A stretch of 64,000 bases of DNA, from assembly GCA_039881045.1 (NCBI GenBank), contig JAYWVB010000015.1, positions 558,001 through 622,000 of the forward strand, in the 5' to 3' direction. The notes under the pieces were generated by a model. That model was not told the DNA's origin, made no database searches, and saw only the letters and a list, made by a program, of their open reading frames with translations. The number at the start of each line of letters is the position of its first letter. Positions within the stretch are counted from its first letter, which is position 1. Source of the stretch: Chaetomium olivaceum (lineage: Eukaryota > Ascomycota > Sordariomycetes > Sordariales > Chaetomiaceae). Of this stretch, positions 1-12,800 are shown one piece after another. Both the position numbers and the translations under genes were made by a program.

Positions 1-1
1 G

Positions 2-1849
2 GATAAAGCTTCGAAGGCGGCAGAGGAACGTGAGGTGGACCCTATTATGCTCAGCATCTTTGGGCATCGGTTTATGGCCATTGCCGAGCAAATGGGAAGG
101 GCTTTGCAGAAGACCAGTGTCAGCACCAACGTAAAGGAGCGGCTGGATTTCTCCTGTGCCATCTTTGACGAACATGGCGGTCTGGTTGCCAACGCTCCTC
201 ACTTGCCTGTCCACCTAGGTTCCATGTCGACCTGCGTCCGGCGCCAGGCCGAGATCTGGAAGGGTAAGCTCAACAAGGGGGACGTTATCATGTCGAACCA
301 CCCATCTTACGGCGGCACCCACCTTCCCGACGTCACCCTCGTTATGCCGGCTTTCAACGGGGCCGGGGATAAGATCCTATTCTACGCTGCGTCACGAGCA
401 CATCATGCGGACATTGGAGGCATCACTGCCGGTAGCATGCCGCCCCATTCCAGAGAGCTCCACCAGGAAGGGGCATCCATCAAGAGCGAGAAGCTTGTCA
501 GCGAAGGCAAGTTTGACGAGGAGCGCGTCATCGAGCTCTTCTACAAGGAGCCCGCGAAACAACCGGGGTGCAGTGGTACACGGTGTCTCGCAGACAACAT
601 CAACGACCTTCGCGCCCAGGTGTCGGCTAACCAGAAGGGAATTTCTCTCATCGAGGGTCTCATCGCCGAATATGGCGAGCAGACGGTACAGTTCTACATG
701 GTAGCCATCCAGAACAATGCCGAACTCCAGGTGCGTAACCTCCTGCGGACCGTTCACAAGCGCTTCCAGGGCAAGGATCTCTCGTCAGAAGATTTCATGG
801 ACGATGGCAGCCCTATTCGGCTCCACATCACCATCGATGCGGACAAGGGTGAGGCCGTCTTCGATTTTGCGGGCACGGGACCCGAGGTGTACGCCAACAT
901 CAACGCGCCCGAGGCCATCTCGTACTCGGCCATCATCTACGCCTTGCGGTGCATGATATCGGAGGACATCCCCCTCAACCAAGGCTGCCTGAAGCCCATC
1001 ACAGTGAAGATCCCGCCCAAGTCACTCCTCTCACCCTCAGACAACGCGGCCGTCGTCGGCGGCAACGTGCTCACCTCACAGCGTGTAACCGACGTCATCC
1101 TTAAAGCCTTCGAGGCCTGCGCCGCCAGCCAAGGGTGCTGCAACAACCTGACCTTCGGCTTCGGCGGCAACGTCACGGGCCAGGACGAAGTCCGCGGCTT
1201 CGGCTACTACGAGACCATCGCGGGCGGCAGCGGGGCCGGGCCGACCTGGGAGGGCACCGACGGCGTGCACGTGCACATGACCAACACGCGCATCACCGAC
1301 GCCGAGATCTTTGAGCGCCGCTACCCGGTCCTGCTGCGCGAGTTCTCCATTCGCAAGGAGTCCGGCGGGCGAGGCCAGCACCGCGGCGGCCATGGTGTCG
1401 TGCGCGACATCGAGTTCCGCATCCCCCTGCAGGTCTCCATCCTCAGCGAGCGCCGCGTCTATCGGCCCTATGGTATGGCCGGTGGCGAGCCCGCGCAGTG
1501 TGGGCTAAACCTGTGGGTGCGCAGGGTCAAGAAGGCGAGCTGGGAGAGCAGTCTGCGGAAACTGCAATTGGAGGGAGGGGGCCGCGGTCACGATGCTGCT
1601 GCTACTACTACCCAAGGGGAAGAAGGGGCTGCCGGGGCAGACGCAGAGTACGAAGAGCGGTTCATCAACCTCGGGGCCAAGAACAGCGCGCCCATGCAGG
1701 CGGGCGACCGCATCATCGTGCACACGCCGGGCGGCGGCGGCTGGGGCAAGGTCGGCGAGAAGAAGGCCCTCGGCCAGAAGGCGGATCCGACGCAGAACTG
1801 GAAGAAGGGATCGCACGCCGCGAGGGAGGAGGCGGCGCTGCAGGTATGA
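2..1849 (+). CDS. OXP1: 5-oxoprolinase, C-terminal (hydantoinase B) half, 5'-truncated by window edge
   Basis: ATP-dependent 5-oxoprolinase opens 5-oxo-L-proline to L-glutamate in the cytosolic glutathione (gamma-glutamyl) cycle. The frame is already open at base 2, with no stop before the first ATG at 47, so the gene starts outside the window; the GTG at 35 is not a start. The visible ~615 residues match the HyuB domain that forms the C-terminal half of the roughly 1,290-residue eukaryotic enzyme. Typical segments are SNHPSYGGTHLPD early on, GGNVLTSQRVTDV in the middle, and the glycine-rich HTPGGGGWG just before the end. A low-complexity insert (Gly/Ala/Thr/Glu-rich, about 1570-1660) interrupts the C-terminal part and looks lineage-specific. 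The stop is TGA at 1847-1849. The downstream neighbour SNF1 is convergent. Identification is firm; the N-terminal HyuA half is not visible. Confidence 0.93.
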   Translation, partial: DKASKAAEEREVDPIMLSIFGHRFMAIAEQMGRALQKTSVSTNVKERLDFSCAIFDEHGGLVANAPHLPVHLGSMSTCVRRQAEIWKGKLNKGDVIMSNHPSYGGTHLPDVTLVMPAFNGAGDKILFYAASRAHHADIGGITAGSMPPHSRELHQEGASIKSEKLVSEGKFDEERVIELFYKEPAKQPGCSGTRCLADNINDLRAQVSANQKGISLIEGLIAEYGEQTVQFYMVAIQNNAELQVRNLLRTVHKRFQGKDLSSEDFMDDGSPIRLHITIDADKGEAVFDFAGTGPEVYANINAPEAISYSAIIYALRCMISEDIPLNQGCLKPITVKIPPKSLLSPSDNAAVVGGNVLTSQRVTDVILKAFEACAASQGCCNNLTFGFGGNVTGQDEVRGFGYYETIAGGSGAGPTWEGTDGVHVHMTNTRITDAEIFERRYPVLLREFSIRKESGGRGQHRGGHGVVRDIEFRIPLQVSILSERRVYRPYGMAGGEPAQCGLNLWVRRVKKASWESSLRKLQLEGGGRGHDAAATTTQGEEGAAGADAEYEERFINLGAKNSAPMQAGDRIIVHTPGGGGWGKVGEKKALGQKADPTQNWKKGSHAAREEAALQV

Positions 1850-2730
1850 GATGGGAAGGGGCTGTTGTTGAGCATATGTCATGGGAGTTTGGGTTGTCTA
1901 GTTCTGCTTGGTTATTATTGAGCAATCCAATCCAATTGCGATGAACTTTCTTTGTCTTATGCTGCTGTTTTTATTTGGAAAAATGGTGATGGTATCTTTG
2001 ATATCAAGTCGTCCACACAAGACTCCTCCCAGCAAAAGCATGCGCTGATATCTGCCTCTACAAGCTCGAGTTACAAAGTCGAAGCACTACGGTAATGCCC
2101 CTTAAGCCCGCTTTCCAAGCTCGCCAGACGCCAGGAGAGGACCCGGACATGAGCCCATCAAACCTCCCAGGTAAAGAAGATTAAGGTAGTCATCAACTTG
2201 GGGAGGCCTCGTGGGTAATCATCGCCCTCTTAGCTGTCTCTCCTGAAGATGCGAGGGGGACGGCTCCGCTCGCCATCAACTCGGCACGATGGACGGCAAC
2301 TGGGCAACTACCAGCCAGGAAGGCTCTTGGTGTCAGCGTATCCCAGCCGGCACTGTCGATGGCGAGAGGCCTCGTCTTCAAACCCCAGGTGCCGCCATAA
2401 TGCTATGATGCTAACCCCCGCCACCTCGCTTTCCCGTCCACGTACGGCAGGGAGAAGGCTCTCGACATCGACAGTCCCGTTGCGGTGAGCATCTTGGCGA
2501 GGGGAAGCGTCCTTCCACACGCTGACCGCCACGTAGCCTGCCTCGGTCTTGATCCCGCTCGTCCATGGCGTAACAAAACCAACGCAGAGCGGGAAAGCGA
2601 CGATCGCCAATGAAGACGATGCCGACCCGACAACGCCACGCGGGCCCAAAAATTACCGTGGCGTCTCGACTACTACCTAACCCGTCGAACCATTCAAAAA
2701 CTGCAAATCGTGTTCTGGCCGATCGTCTTC
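1850..2730. other. Intergenic, convergent 3' ends
   Basis: An 881-bp gap between the 3' ends of the 5-oxoprolinase gene (+) and SNF1 (-). It should hold both transcript ends. The short frames in it show no recognisable protein and no clear RNA gene. Confidence 0.7.
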
Positions 2731-5049
2731 CTAATCCGCATCGGCCAGCTGCATAATAAGCCTGGCGGCCATTTCGAGGAACGGAAAGGGACTTGCGACT
2801 TCCTTGTCCTCAAGGAGCTTGCCCTCGGGCGTCTCGTATCCGTCGACCTTGAAGTCGACGAGAAAGACGCCGGGCTCCATTTCGTAGATCTGAATCTCCA
2901 TGCGCATGGCGACGACGTGCACGTCCTGCCCCTCGCTGGTAACCTGGGAGTTCGCGCCGGCCTCGCTGAGCCCTGAAGCAAAGGAGCGCTTTCGTAGTTC
3001 TGGTGGTTCGGTCAGCGAAACGCACAACGAATGAGATTGGTGTCAATACGCGGAATAAACATACTGTCTGTTGCCCAGCGGATCTTGATGTGCCACGGGT
3101 CGGCTGGAAGCCTATACAGCTCTCTCGGGTCGACCCCAGATGACGAGCTCTGCTTGCGTGAGTGCCGGCCGCTGTTGTAATCACCCTCGTCGTCTTGGTG
3201 GGCCGCATCATAGTCCTCATCTACCATCCATGAGGCTCCAAGTTTGTGCAGCGCCTTATAGATGCACAATAGAGCCTCCCATGGAGCATTCCTGGAGCGA
3301 ATGCCAAATTGCCACCTGACCGGTTTGTTCTTCTTTGGCGGGTTGACAGGGGTAAGCCCTTGCGGGCGACTCGTGTCATCCAGAGGAACGAAACTGCGAG
3401 CGTGGGGCTTCAGCCGGCGAAGCGTTTCCTCCTGCTCGGCCTGGCTCCGCGGGTGAGAGCCAGGGTCTGGCGCGGCAAACGGGGTGTCTGTGACATCGAG
3501 ACCCTCGGCCCGCGCCCTCTCACGATCCATGAACACCTTATGGTACACCGTTAAGCTGCTCGGTAAGATGCCCACTTTGCTCACATAGGGAGGCCTGGCC
3601 GACGTCCCCGTGCTCGTGGAAGTAACGGATCGAGCTGATGACATTGGATCTAACAACGGACTGGGAGTCGCATCGTCGGCGCCAAGGCCCCCGAGTTGGT
3701 TGCTCTGCATCATCTTGTTCTCTCGCACGATCATGTAGGCATCTTTGATGGCAGACGGCTCGTCAGCCTCGAGTGCCTCTTCGACATCCCGCTTTCCGTA
3801 CCCCATGGTCCTGCTGATCTTATCGGTAACTTCGTTGTGCAGTTTCTCCTGCTCTTGTGGCGGCGCGTTGGGCGCAATATCGCTCACCTTGATGGCCTTG
3901 TTTGGATCGACGCCCGTGTTGAGAAACTCTTCTACCGGAGGATGGAGATACGCAGGCAAGTCTTTCAGGAACCACGGGTCCTGGCGGATGTCCTCAATAG
4001 TGGCACGTTGGACAGGGTTCACAACAAGCATCTTCTTAATGAGGCTCGCCGCGCCGGGGCTCATCCAGGTTGGTACCATATAACTGCCCCGGGCGATTTT
4101 GGCAAATAGGGTGGGGATATGCTCGTGGTCGAAGGGGAGACGGCCGACGAGCAAAACGTAGAGGATAACGCCGCAGCTCCAGACGTCCACCTCGGGCCCG
4201 GCGTACAGCTTGCCGCCGATGACCTCGGGTGCGGCGTAGTTGGGCGACCCGCAGCTGTCTTCAGGAAGTTGCCGTCGGTCATGATGTTGCTCAGGCCAAA
4301 GTCGGCAATCTTAACATTGAGGTTGTCGTCAAGCAAGAGGTTTTCGGGCTTGAGGTCGCGATGGACGATCTTGTGACGGTGGCAGTACTCGACGGCGCAT
4401 AGCATCTGCTGGAAGAAGCGGCGGGCCTCGTCCTCCTGCATTTTGCCATGCGCAACAATGTAGTCAAATAGCTCGCCGCCTGCATACTCGAGCACCATAA
4501 TAATCTCGGTCGGAGTTTTAATAACAGTGAACCTGGTAAAAACCGCAACAAATGCCAAGGGTTAGCCGAAGAATTGGGTAGATACAGCTGGGGAGCGCGG
4601 GAGAAGTAGAGAAAAAGAGAGAGACACGGAAAGATAACTCACAGCTTGATGATGTGTGGGTGGCGGAGCAATTGAAGGTATTCGATCTCGCGCTCCACGC
4701 GACCCTGCATGTCTCGGCTGATGAGGTTCTTGCGCGAGATGATCTTGAGGGCGACCTGCTGGCCGGTGCCGCGGTGTACAGCTAGCTTGACCTTCCCGAA
4801 GCTCCCTTCGCCGAGTGTCTTGACGATGTTGTAGGCGCCGATGCGCTGCTCGGTGCGCGACTTGTCGCGGGGCGGGGCGGATGTCGAAGACATGATGGCG
4901 GCGTCGATGGTGGAGCGGGGGGTCCCCTGGTCGTTGTGGTGATGCTGGTGATGGTGTTCCTGGTGCCCCTCGCCTGGTCGCCTGTTGCGCCGGATCTGGG
5001 ATGGGGACAACGAGATGGACAACTCCTCGTCGTCGTAGGCTTGGGCCAT
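2731..5049 (-). CDS. SNF1: SNF1/AMPK alpha-type serine/threonine kinase (apparent 1-base frameshift)
   Basis: Catalytic subunit of the SNF1/AMPK complex, the main kinase of glucose derepression and energy stress. Predicted exons on the minus strand are 5049-4643, 4532-3050 and 2972-2731. Intron 4642-4533 (GTGAGT...CAG) joins HIIKL to FTVIK; intron 3049-2973 joins the linker to the C-terminal adenylate-sensor-like domain that ends in QLADAD. The ATG at 5049 (GCAGCCATGG context) gives the His-rich N-terminus typical of fungal SNF1; the frame extends upstream only through a TTG. Kinase features are GEGSFGKV (about residue 80), Lys102, HRDLKPEN, DFGLSN, then a UBA-like autoinhibitory region and the alpha C-terminal domain. 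Near 4255-4258 the frame jumps between FLKT and SCGSPNYAAPE, so one base seems to be missing in the activation-loop Thr codon. Exons sum to 2,132 nt; one added base gives about 710 aa. Family assignment is firm; whether the break is real is unknown. Confidence 0.93.
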
Positions 5050-5678
5050 GGCTGCCGGGAATCGCAAGCTAGCTCTTGTCTAAAATGCCACCTCGGGTTG
5101 TGGGTGTGGAGTCGCTCGATAGCCAGGGCGGATTGTCGAGGTTAACCAGGAAAGCGGGTGTCCACTCGGTTCAAAGGCACCGCGAGAGGAATCTCGCTCC
5201 GGCCGCCGCTGAGTGGGTGAGAAGAGCCTCCTGAGGGGCTGTCGTGGGCTGGGGTGCCCCTGGCACTCCCCGTTGTGTTGCCCCGCCCGTACTGCATTTC
5301 TGTAGGTGGGGCCCCGCTCAACCCTCGCCGCAGGGTCGAAATGTTTCAGGCCTGCCCGAGGAACATCATCAATCCAGAAACACCAGGGTGGAAGTTCGGT
5401 CGAAAATATCCATGAATCTACACTTTTACGATCTGCGATAATATCTGGGCATACCACTGAAACAGAACAAAACCGCATCTATTGTATTGCACGCACAAGG
5501 GGAAAACAGTAACCAGCGTATGCACATACATAATATACACATACATGCATGTATCTGACAGTGAGGTAGGATTAAACCTTAGATATAATTTCGGATACAC
5601 CAATAGGTACGCGCCTATCTGCCAACTACCCCTCCTGTTCAAGATGTCCAAATCTAGGCCTCTAGCCTGAAGGCAGAG
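5050..5678. promoter_or_regulatory. SNF1 upstream region
   Basis: A 629-bp gap between the SNF1 start (-) and the 3' end of the DUF92 gene (-). By position it holds the SNF1 promoter and 5' leader, and the 3' end of the DUF92 transcript. Part of it (about 5510-5610) is AT-rich. No motif was recognised with confidence. Confidence 0.5.
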
Positions 5679-6845
5679 TTACGCCGCCGGGAAAACCGAC
5701 GAGAGCGGAGCCCCCCAGTACCACGAAGCCACGGCCATAGCGCCGACGCTCATGCCAAAGGCCATCAAGAAGTTGACATCGTTGTTGTCCAACAAGTCCC
5801 ACCCATTCTCGACCACCCTCGACGGCTTCCCGTCACCAAAACTGGGTCTGCGGTCCTTGCCGCGGGCCGGGACCGTGTCCTCCACCGCAGATTTTCCCTC
5901 GCCATGCAGCAAAGCGGCCTTGACACCAACACCCGCGTTGTGTTCGCGGGAGCCGGTGCCGCTCGGCACAAGCGCGCGCACGCCACCCTCACCTTCCACA
6001 ATCTTGCCGGTGCGGACATCCTTGACGGTGGTCTGGAACAGCCCGCCGAGGATGCTGTCCACGACGCTGCCCAGCAAACCCCAGACTGTGAGGCCCAGGA
6101 TCAGCGTCCGCCGCTGCTCGACCGCCCACGGCGCGCCGCCACCCAGCTTGCCCGAGGTCTCGTCGTTGCAGAAGGGCAGGAACAGCATCGCGGCCGTGAC
6201 GACGACGACACTGCCGAGAAGCCCGGCAGCTAGCCCGGTCAGGGTGACGCCGCCGTTGGTGCCGCGGGGAACCTTTCGGAGAGTGAGGCTGGTGATGAGT
6301 CGCGGTTGGCCGGTGGCGAGGATGCCCAACTCGGAGCTCAGCGTATCGGCCGCCACGCAGGCGTAGTTGGCGATGATTCCGATCACGAGGAGGTCGCCGC
6401 CCCAGGCGAAGCAGAGGCTGCCGGCATCGTTGCCGTCCGAGGCTAGGAGGGCCTGCTCGCGAGACCGCAGCTGGTAGGCGTGGAGTAGCGAGAAAAGGGA
6501 TGCGGTGAGTGAATTGGCCAGGACCTGCACGTGATTTCGAGGTCCTTCGGCGCCGGATCCACCGCGGGACTTCAAGGTGAGAGTGGCTTTGATGTTTTCC
6601 TTGACCTGTCACGGGATCAGCAATAGAACGTCGCGTGGACGGGGAAGAGGAAGACTTACATGAGTCGCCCGTGTCCCGGCCAAAAAGAAAACGACAAGGA
6701 GAACAAATGGCAAGTTCCACGGATGGACTGCGTGCGCGATAGCCGTCAAGGTCGCGGCCAAGAGCCCACCAGGCGTTAGCGACTTTTTGGAATACGCTCG
6801 GTACACGAGCATCAAGGTCGCCGGAATGGCGATGATGGGTTTCAT
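5679..6845 (-). CDS. DUF92/TMEM19-family multi-pass membrane protein
   Basis: A predicted integral membrane protein of 370 aa. The family includes human TMEM19 and plant VTE6 (phytyl-phosphate kinase); the fungal role is not established, so a lipid-phosphate activity would only be an inference. Exons are 6845-6660 and 6605-5679. Intron 6659-6606 (54 nt, GTAAGT...ACAG) joins FFLAGTRATH to VKENIKATL, which is family-typical. Visible features are hydrophobic segments near the N-terminus, GGDLLVIGIIANYACVAAD followed by TLSSELGIL, the conserved RKVPRGTNGGVTLTG motif, more hydrophobic stretches, and a non-conserved hydrophilic loop (about residues 260-320) before a last hydrophobic segment. The ATG at 6845 is the first in frame and starts a hydrophobic segment. 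It lies upstream of SNF1 on the same strand, with no functional link visible. Confidence 0.88.
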
Positions 6846-9800
6846 TTTGTTTGAGAGATGATAATAGGTTAAGAGATAATTCGGTACTCGGGCTTGATAA
6901 AGCCACGGTCCGGTCTATTGCATTAGCGTTGATAACGAAAAGAAAGATGAAAAACTCGAGATTGAAGAGTCGAGATTCGTCAGCTGTTTTGTACAAGTAA
7001 CACACAGTTTGTGAAGCGGACTCCAGGCAGGTTACTGAGCCAGCAGCATAACATGGCCCGTGCTTCCGCGGAACCATGCTCCAGAGTAATAACCCTAACC
7101 GAAAGTCGCAACCCCTTTCTCTGGTCCCCTGACCCCCTGCCACCTGATGCGATCCAAGTCACATTCGTTTCCTCGATATTTTGGTCGAACCAGGAGAGAT
7201 GACACGTGTTGTAACAATGTCTGTTAGAACAGGGTGAGGGAGACAACCTGCGGTGTCGTCATGTGCCATTGTTGTCACCCCTGAACAAAACACCACGTCG
7301 TCGAGTGACATGATCCCGTCTTCGTCAGTGTCCAGTAGAAGGGTCTTGGGCCGCCGGCATCGTATGGTGATATTGAGACTCCGGGAAGTGGTGTTGGTCG
7401 TCATTCTTGAGATCGATTCCTCCCAGTCCTATCCCACTCCTCTTGCCTGACACCCAACCAGGGCCAGCGTTTAATCCTTCCCCATCTCTTGAGCGCCCCC
7501 GTCACCCAGTTCAGTCCTTCAGGTAACTTGGCCAACGTATATCGTGTCCAGTCTCGTTTTCCTTTGCCTGCCATGCCATCCGGCGTCGAGTATCCTTCCG
7601 TTCCCCGTCACTCATCTAACCCCGCCACCGCATCAGTCTTCCCATGTCAGTTTCATGTCATGGTAGACATCTCTTATTCCGGTCTTCGACTCGTCTTTGG
7701 ATAATGTCGTTGGTTAGGTCCAATCCGGTTGTCGACCTGCCTCGAGGTGCAAGGCAATGCGATGTTGAAGTTGGCGCTGATGGATGTGTATGACCACAAA
7801 GATATGCGGACGTGCCTTCTCGTACCTTGTCCCGTTGTCTGTATGCACAGTACATTCCCGTGGTGCTGCAGGCATAAGTGCTGTCGAACAAACAACATGT
7901 ATGAGAAGTAAGGGAGGCGAGAAGTCGTGGACAAACTCCAATCCAAGGTGCTTCCATTGTCCCCCTTAAATACCAACGGCGAAAGTCACCCCTTCATACT
8001 ACCCGAAAACTCATCTGCCGGTCTGAGGGTAGAAACCCAACCAACGGCTCTCTCCCTGTCACACTCCTGCGCATGGAATGGGGGGATCTCAACCTTTGCG
8101 GGAGATCACGATGGTCGACGGCCGGCGGCATGCGGTTACGGGTAGGGGAACAGGATGCAATATATCGCACCCGTTGCCAATGGCATGCGAGGTAACCAAC
8201 CGGTTGCGGTAACACACATTCAACGTTACAGGCCCTTTGTATATCACGAAGAAAACGGGTTCCGCGCCTATTCTCGGAGAGAAGTCGAGAGGGTGTTAGA
8301 TGTACCCGTGCTCGCGTGGGGATGATATTCGAAGGGATGGAGAGACGGACATGGACGCGAGAAGCAGGGCCAAGTAGATGACGTACGCTTACTATACCTG
8401 GCGAGAGGCTTGCCCGGCGTACGAATGCCATGTCCCTTTCGTGACGCCTCAACAGAGTAGAAACAAAGTCGGGGACCCGGTTCGGTCTTCGGTTCCAAAA
8501 GGTGTCTCGGTGCCGATGACCTGGCGTGTATCGGTGATGGTTTGTCCGAGAATGCGGATCCGACTGCAGGAAGATGCGAATGTTCGGTGCTCAACTTGAA
8601 GTTTGTTGATGCGTCGTTGATTCACACATGGGCTATGTTTTATTGAGCACAGCAGGCCAGCAACCAAAAGACGTGCAGCTAACAGCGTTGGTGTGTAGTT
8701 GTTACGTGATATCTGAGGCATTTCAGACCATGTGAAAGCGATGCTACAATCCATCTCCCCACACACTTCATCTGAACCCTCTCTTTGTTCATTACAGTCA
8801 AAGATTTCAGGAAGCCGGGATGTGACTTGACTACGCAACCATGTATCGAGATTCCCCTACGGACCGGGTCACAGTGCCCCTGAATTTGTGTAACCGAGGC
8901 GCCTGCAGATACTCAACGGTCGGAGTCTTTTGAGGCTTATGAGAATGTGAGCCGGAGTTTGATCGTTGGCAGCTGATGGGAAGAAGAACTGGACGTTCCC
9001 CATGCCATCGCCGGCCAGACCAGCGCCTGCTTGGGCTTCTATCAGAGATTATCGTAACTTTTAAGGGGCGAATGGTGAGTCCAATGCTGGTTAGAGCATG
9101 CTATGGGCGAGTCGGTGGCATTTTCTGAGTCCTGGCCGTCTTGACACGCCTCCGAACTTAGCCGGAAGTTGAGGAACGGCGGCTCCTGCAAGTGAGTAAC
9201 TGTTTGACTAATGTTGTACCGTAAACGGCCTTTGATACTTTAGGGCGCCTCACTTCGGTACCGAACCGCACCAGAGAATGAGGTGCAGCGGAAACCAACA
9301 GCCAACTCCGGCCGAGTAACGATGGATCTGGACTCGAGCGGGCGATGTTGAGTCCGAACAAAACATTACCCCCCGTTTAGCCGCGCGCTGGCGGGCTTTC
9401 GTGACCACAAGCGGGCACCGATGGGAACCGAAGCCCACGGCAACGAAGTTGGGTTAGAAACTGCTCGTGTGGTTAGGGTAACATGAACGGACAAATGACT
9501 TCTGGCCAATAGGATAGAATATAATAACATAGGCCAGAACTTAACACCGGGAAGAAAAGACTTCGTTAATTAGTATCTCCGTCCAGACACCCGAGTACCC
9601 GAACCGCAATCTGGGCCGCCTACTTGCTTAAGTCGCATCCACCATCAAGACTAATTAAAAAAGAAAACTCATACAAAAACGGGCGGCTCAGTCTCTCTGG
9701 GGCAGCCGGCACCAAATACGTAACTAGAAGAGACGGAGAAGCACTTTCACGCAGTCCGAAACGCAGCCCAGGGGCGTGGACTGGCATTGTTTACTCCGTC

Positions 9801-12800
9801 CTTGACCCCAGTTTGGATATGAGTGGGGGTTCGATACCTGCGGCAACACGGCACAGGGTGATCTCGCCGAGAACCATTGCTATGCAGGCAGGCTCGGCAG
9901 GCCGCGGCCAGGGCCCAGGCTCGGAAGCATGGCGTTGAACTGTGGCCGCGGACTGTCGTGGCCGATAATCCCTAACCAACACTGTCTTTAGAAAATGGTG
10001 GGGTTCGCCGGCGATAACCAAACGTAGTTGTGGTAGGAAGCGCAAGGATCGACCGGCCGGGTACTTGCGTTGGGGATCCGGAAGGACGCCGGTGCCTTGG
10101 ATGTCCGGGATGTTCCCCAACGCAACCTCCCGCGACACAGGAGACGAGATCAACAACCGCCAGTGGCTGCGAGCTGTATAAGATGCATTACATGCCCGTT
10201 CAGAAGCGGCCTTGCACGCGAGGCCACAGATGCAGGACGCTTGTCCAGTTGAAACGATCCCGGCAAGCTCTGGGCGGCTTCGGCGATGGCTTATGCCCGA
10301 GCTCACAACCAGGCTGCATCCCGAGGGAACGCTGTGTCACTCTCCCATCCAATAGGGTATTTGGCAGCGTCTTTACGACCGAAGTCAATGGCCACAATGG
10401 GCGGCATTGACGGGGGGTTGCGCTCTACTAGAGCCTCAAAGGGGTATCCTTCAGTTCTGCTGACTTTTTGCAAACGGCGCTGGCAGATATTATCGTTTTC
10501 TTCTCTCGGGTGCTGCCCAACCCGAGGAATTTTCAGTCCCCCGCTCACTAGTTGTCGAGTCGTTTGTGGGTGCGGCAATCCAACCAGGCGGCCCTCGACT
10601 CTGTTGATGGCAACTCGTAACGAGAGCTATGGTAGGTGGCTCAAAGGCGACCAGATCAACGACCCGCCCTACGGGTAATCCTACGTTTTGGCTAGAATGT
10701 TGCCTGTTCTAGCTTGTATGACTTCAACAGACCGCTTACTTCAAGATGGCTAGAGTAAGGTAGATCAACATCGGGTGCACTGAAACTACAATGGGCCGAC
10801 TGCGGCGGCGGCGGGATTAGTTGTCGCGGCCGATCAGCGCAACATACGGTTGGGGTTTTAGCCACCAAGTGAAGACCAGACCTCGGGGCGTCGAGGGGTC
10901 TCGGCGAAACAACAACTCGTGTCTTGGGGACATATCAATTTTGTGGCGGAAAAAGAACGGTCGTCGTCGAGATATACGCCAGGGAAGATAGAAACGAGGC
11001 ACGACAGTAACTACCTCGAGTGGGAGTCGGCTCGCGACTGGCAAGTCTAATTGACAGGTTTCAGAGGGCTTTCTCCGGCTGTCTCGCCCTGTAGATTCTT
11101 GGCAGCACGACATTCGGGCCTCAGACCAGGGGGTTGTTGACGCTGAGGTGCCCGATTGCTCTCTTAGGTTCTACGCACCTGGGTCGTAGCAGCGGTCGCA
11201 TGAAAGCCTGAGCACCCAGCCCCCAGTTGCTAAGTTGGCTTGTTTGAGCCTTGAAGCCAAAGCGGTCTGATACCACAGCTGCGAATAATCGACGATAGGC
11301 GGTTAGGAAGGCATGGTATTCGGTTGTAATTAGCAGTCCACGAGATCCACAAACCCAGGTTTCCGTTCAAGCTTCAGGTTGTCGTGAAGAGCTGGCGTTC
11401 GCAAGCGGTGAGGCCATATTTCCACAATACGGTGCTATGCAGGAAGAGCGGCGTGTCATGGTAGGCGTAGTAGAGGGCTTCTGTGAGCATCCGAGCGGCC
11501 GTGCCCACACCGCAATTGTGTGACGCGTAGCAATGTTTGCCCTCTGACGTGTTGCGACACGATTTTCTTGAAATTCCATGGCGGTTGCGCAAAGAAATTG
11601 GGATGCCCAGCAGGGGCGGGGCGTTGGTAGAGGCCGTGCTTTGCTTGCCTTGCCGATTTGGGAACACGCCTTTCCCAATCGGGGTATCCCGCTACTTTTT
11701 TGCCCGGGCGTTGTCGGGTCTTTTGAGTGTCGGGTGGGGGGCGATCGCAGAAGCGACCGGCACCTTCCCGAGCCCACATTATTCGTCTCAATAGATGTCC
11801 TCAGTCGGGCGCCATGGGTGATCTGGGCCTTGGCTCGAGCCTTGCTACATATGTAGGTAGAAGGGCCGCAACAAGATCGGCGTTCGGCAGAAAGCTTGAC
11901 TTTGTGTTGACCCTGCAAGGATTGGGGGGCCGTAAGCTTGGGAAACCCAAAGTCAACCTAAGGTAGTCGGATGTCGCATGTATGTGCGCCCATCGGTTGG
12001 TCGGTCGGCCAAGTTCAGCAAGTGGCCGTTGTTTACTTTTTTGCGCCTTCCGAGTCCGATTCACGGTTGTGAAACCGTGACGAGAAAGCAACTTCCATGG
12101 CGGTGATCTCGTGCAGAGAGGATGCAGAGGATGCGGCAGTTAACCAGAAACCCGCCATAAACCGACCTCGTCTGCCAGTCACATTGAAAACCGCCCCAGA
12201 GCCCACGAGACTCGAGTCTCAACCATGCACCGTTGTTCGGAATTATCTGAGACAGGAAACAATGCCGTCTTGAGATCGCCCTACCAACTTCACGAATCTC
12301 AGACATGAATCGACGTCGGGGATGCACGGCGTTCCCAATTAGCATCTACGGCCCAAACCAAAGAGTGAACATAACGATCAGCCTAGGAGAAAAAGTTGCT
12401 CTTTCTAACACGACAGGAAGTGCTTGGATTACACTAACCTGAGGAGCATTGCCTCGGACTATCAGAATCCCGTCGGCATGATTGCTGCGTCATCAAACCG
12501 GTACCCGACCTTTGCGGCTGACAAGGCAGTGGTGATTTATCAGCAACAGTCCCTCGATCAAGCACGTATTCGCCAACATTCCCGAGCAAATCCCGGCATG
12601 ATGGCAAACCGCTGCTCATCCAGTGGCTTCATCGCGGGGCCAACCCGGCCGTCTCGGCGAAGGGTGGTGGAGCCCCGGGACCGGGCACGGCATCCGTATC
12701 CGGAAATGCAGGGTACTCGTTCCGTGTCCCAATTGGCCGGCGATCAAGACCCCACGGCCAACGGCCAATATGGTTGTGGAGGTGCAGAGACCGGTCAGTT

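Noticed and set aside
5989..7143. 384-codon minus-strand frame
   Set aside because: It runs through the DUF92 gene in another frame and through its intron and promoter. Composition is Arg/Pro-rich and biased, and the overlapping DUF92 model has clear family motifs.
9820..9850. GGTTCGATACC, resembling a tRNA B box
   Set aside because: No A box at the right distance upstream and the flanks do not fold into acceptor or T stems. Similar near-hits at about 53787 and 62800 fail the same way.
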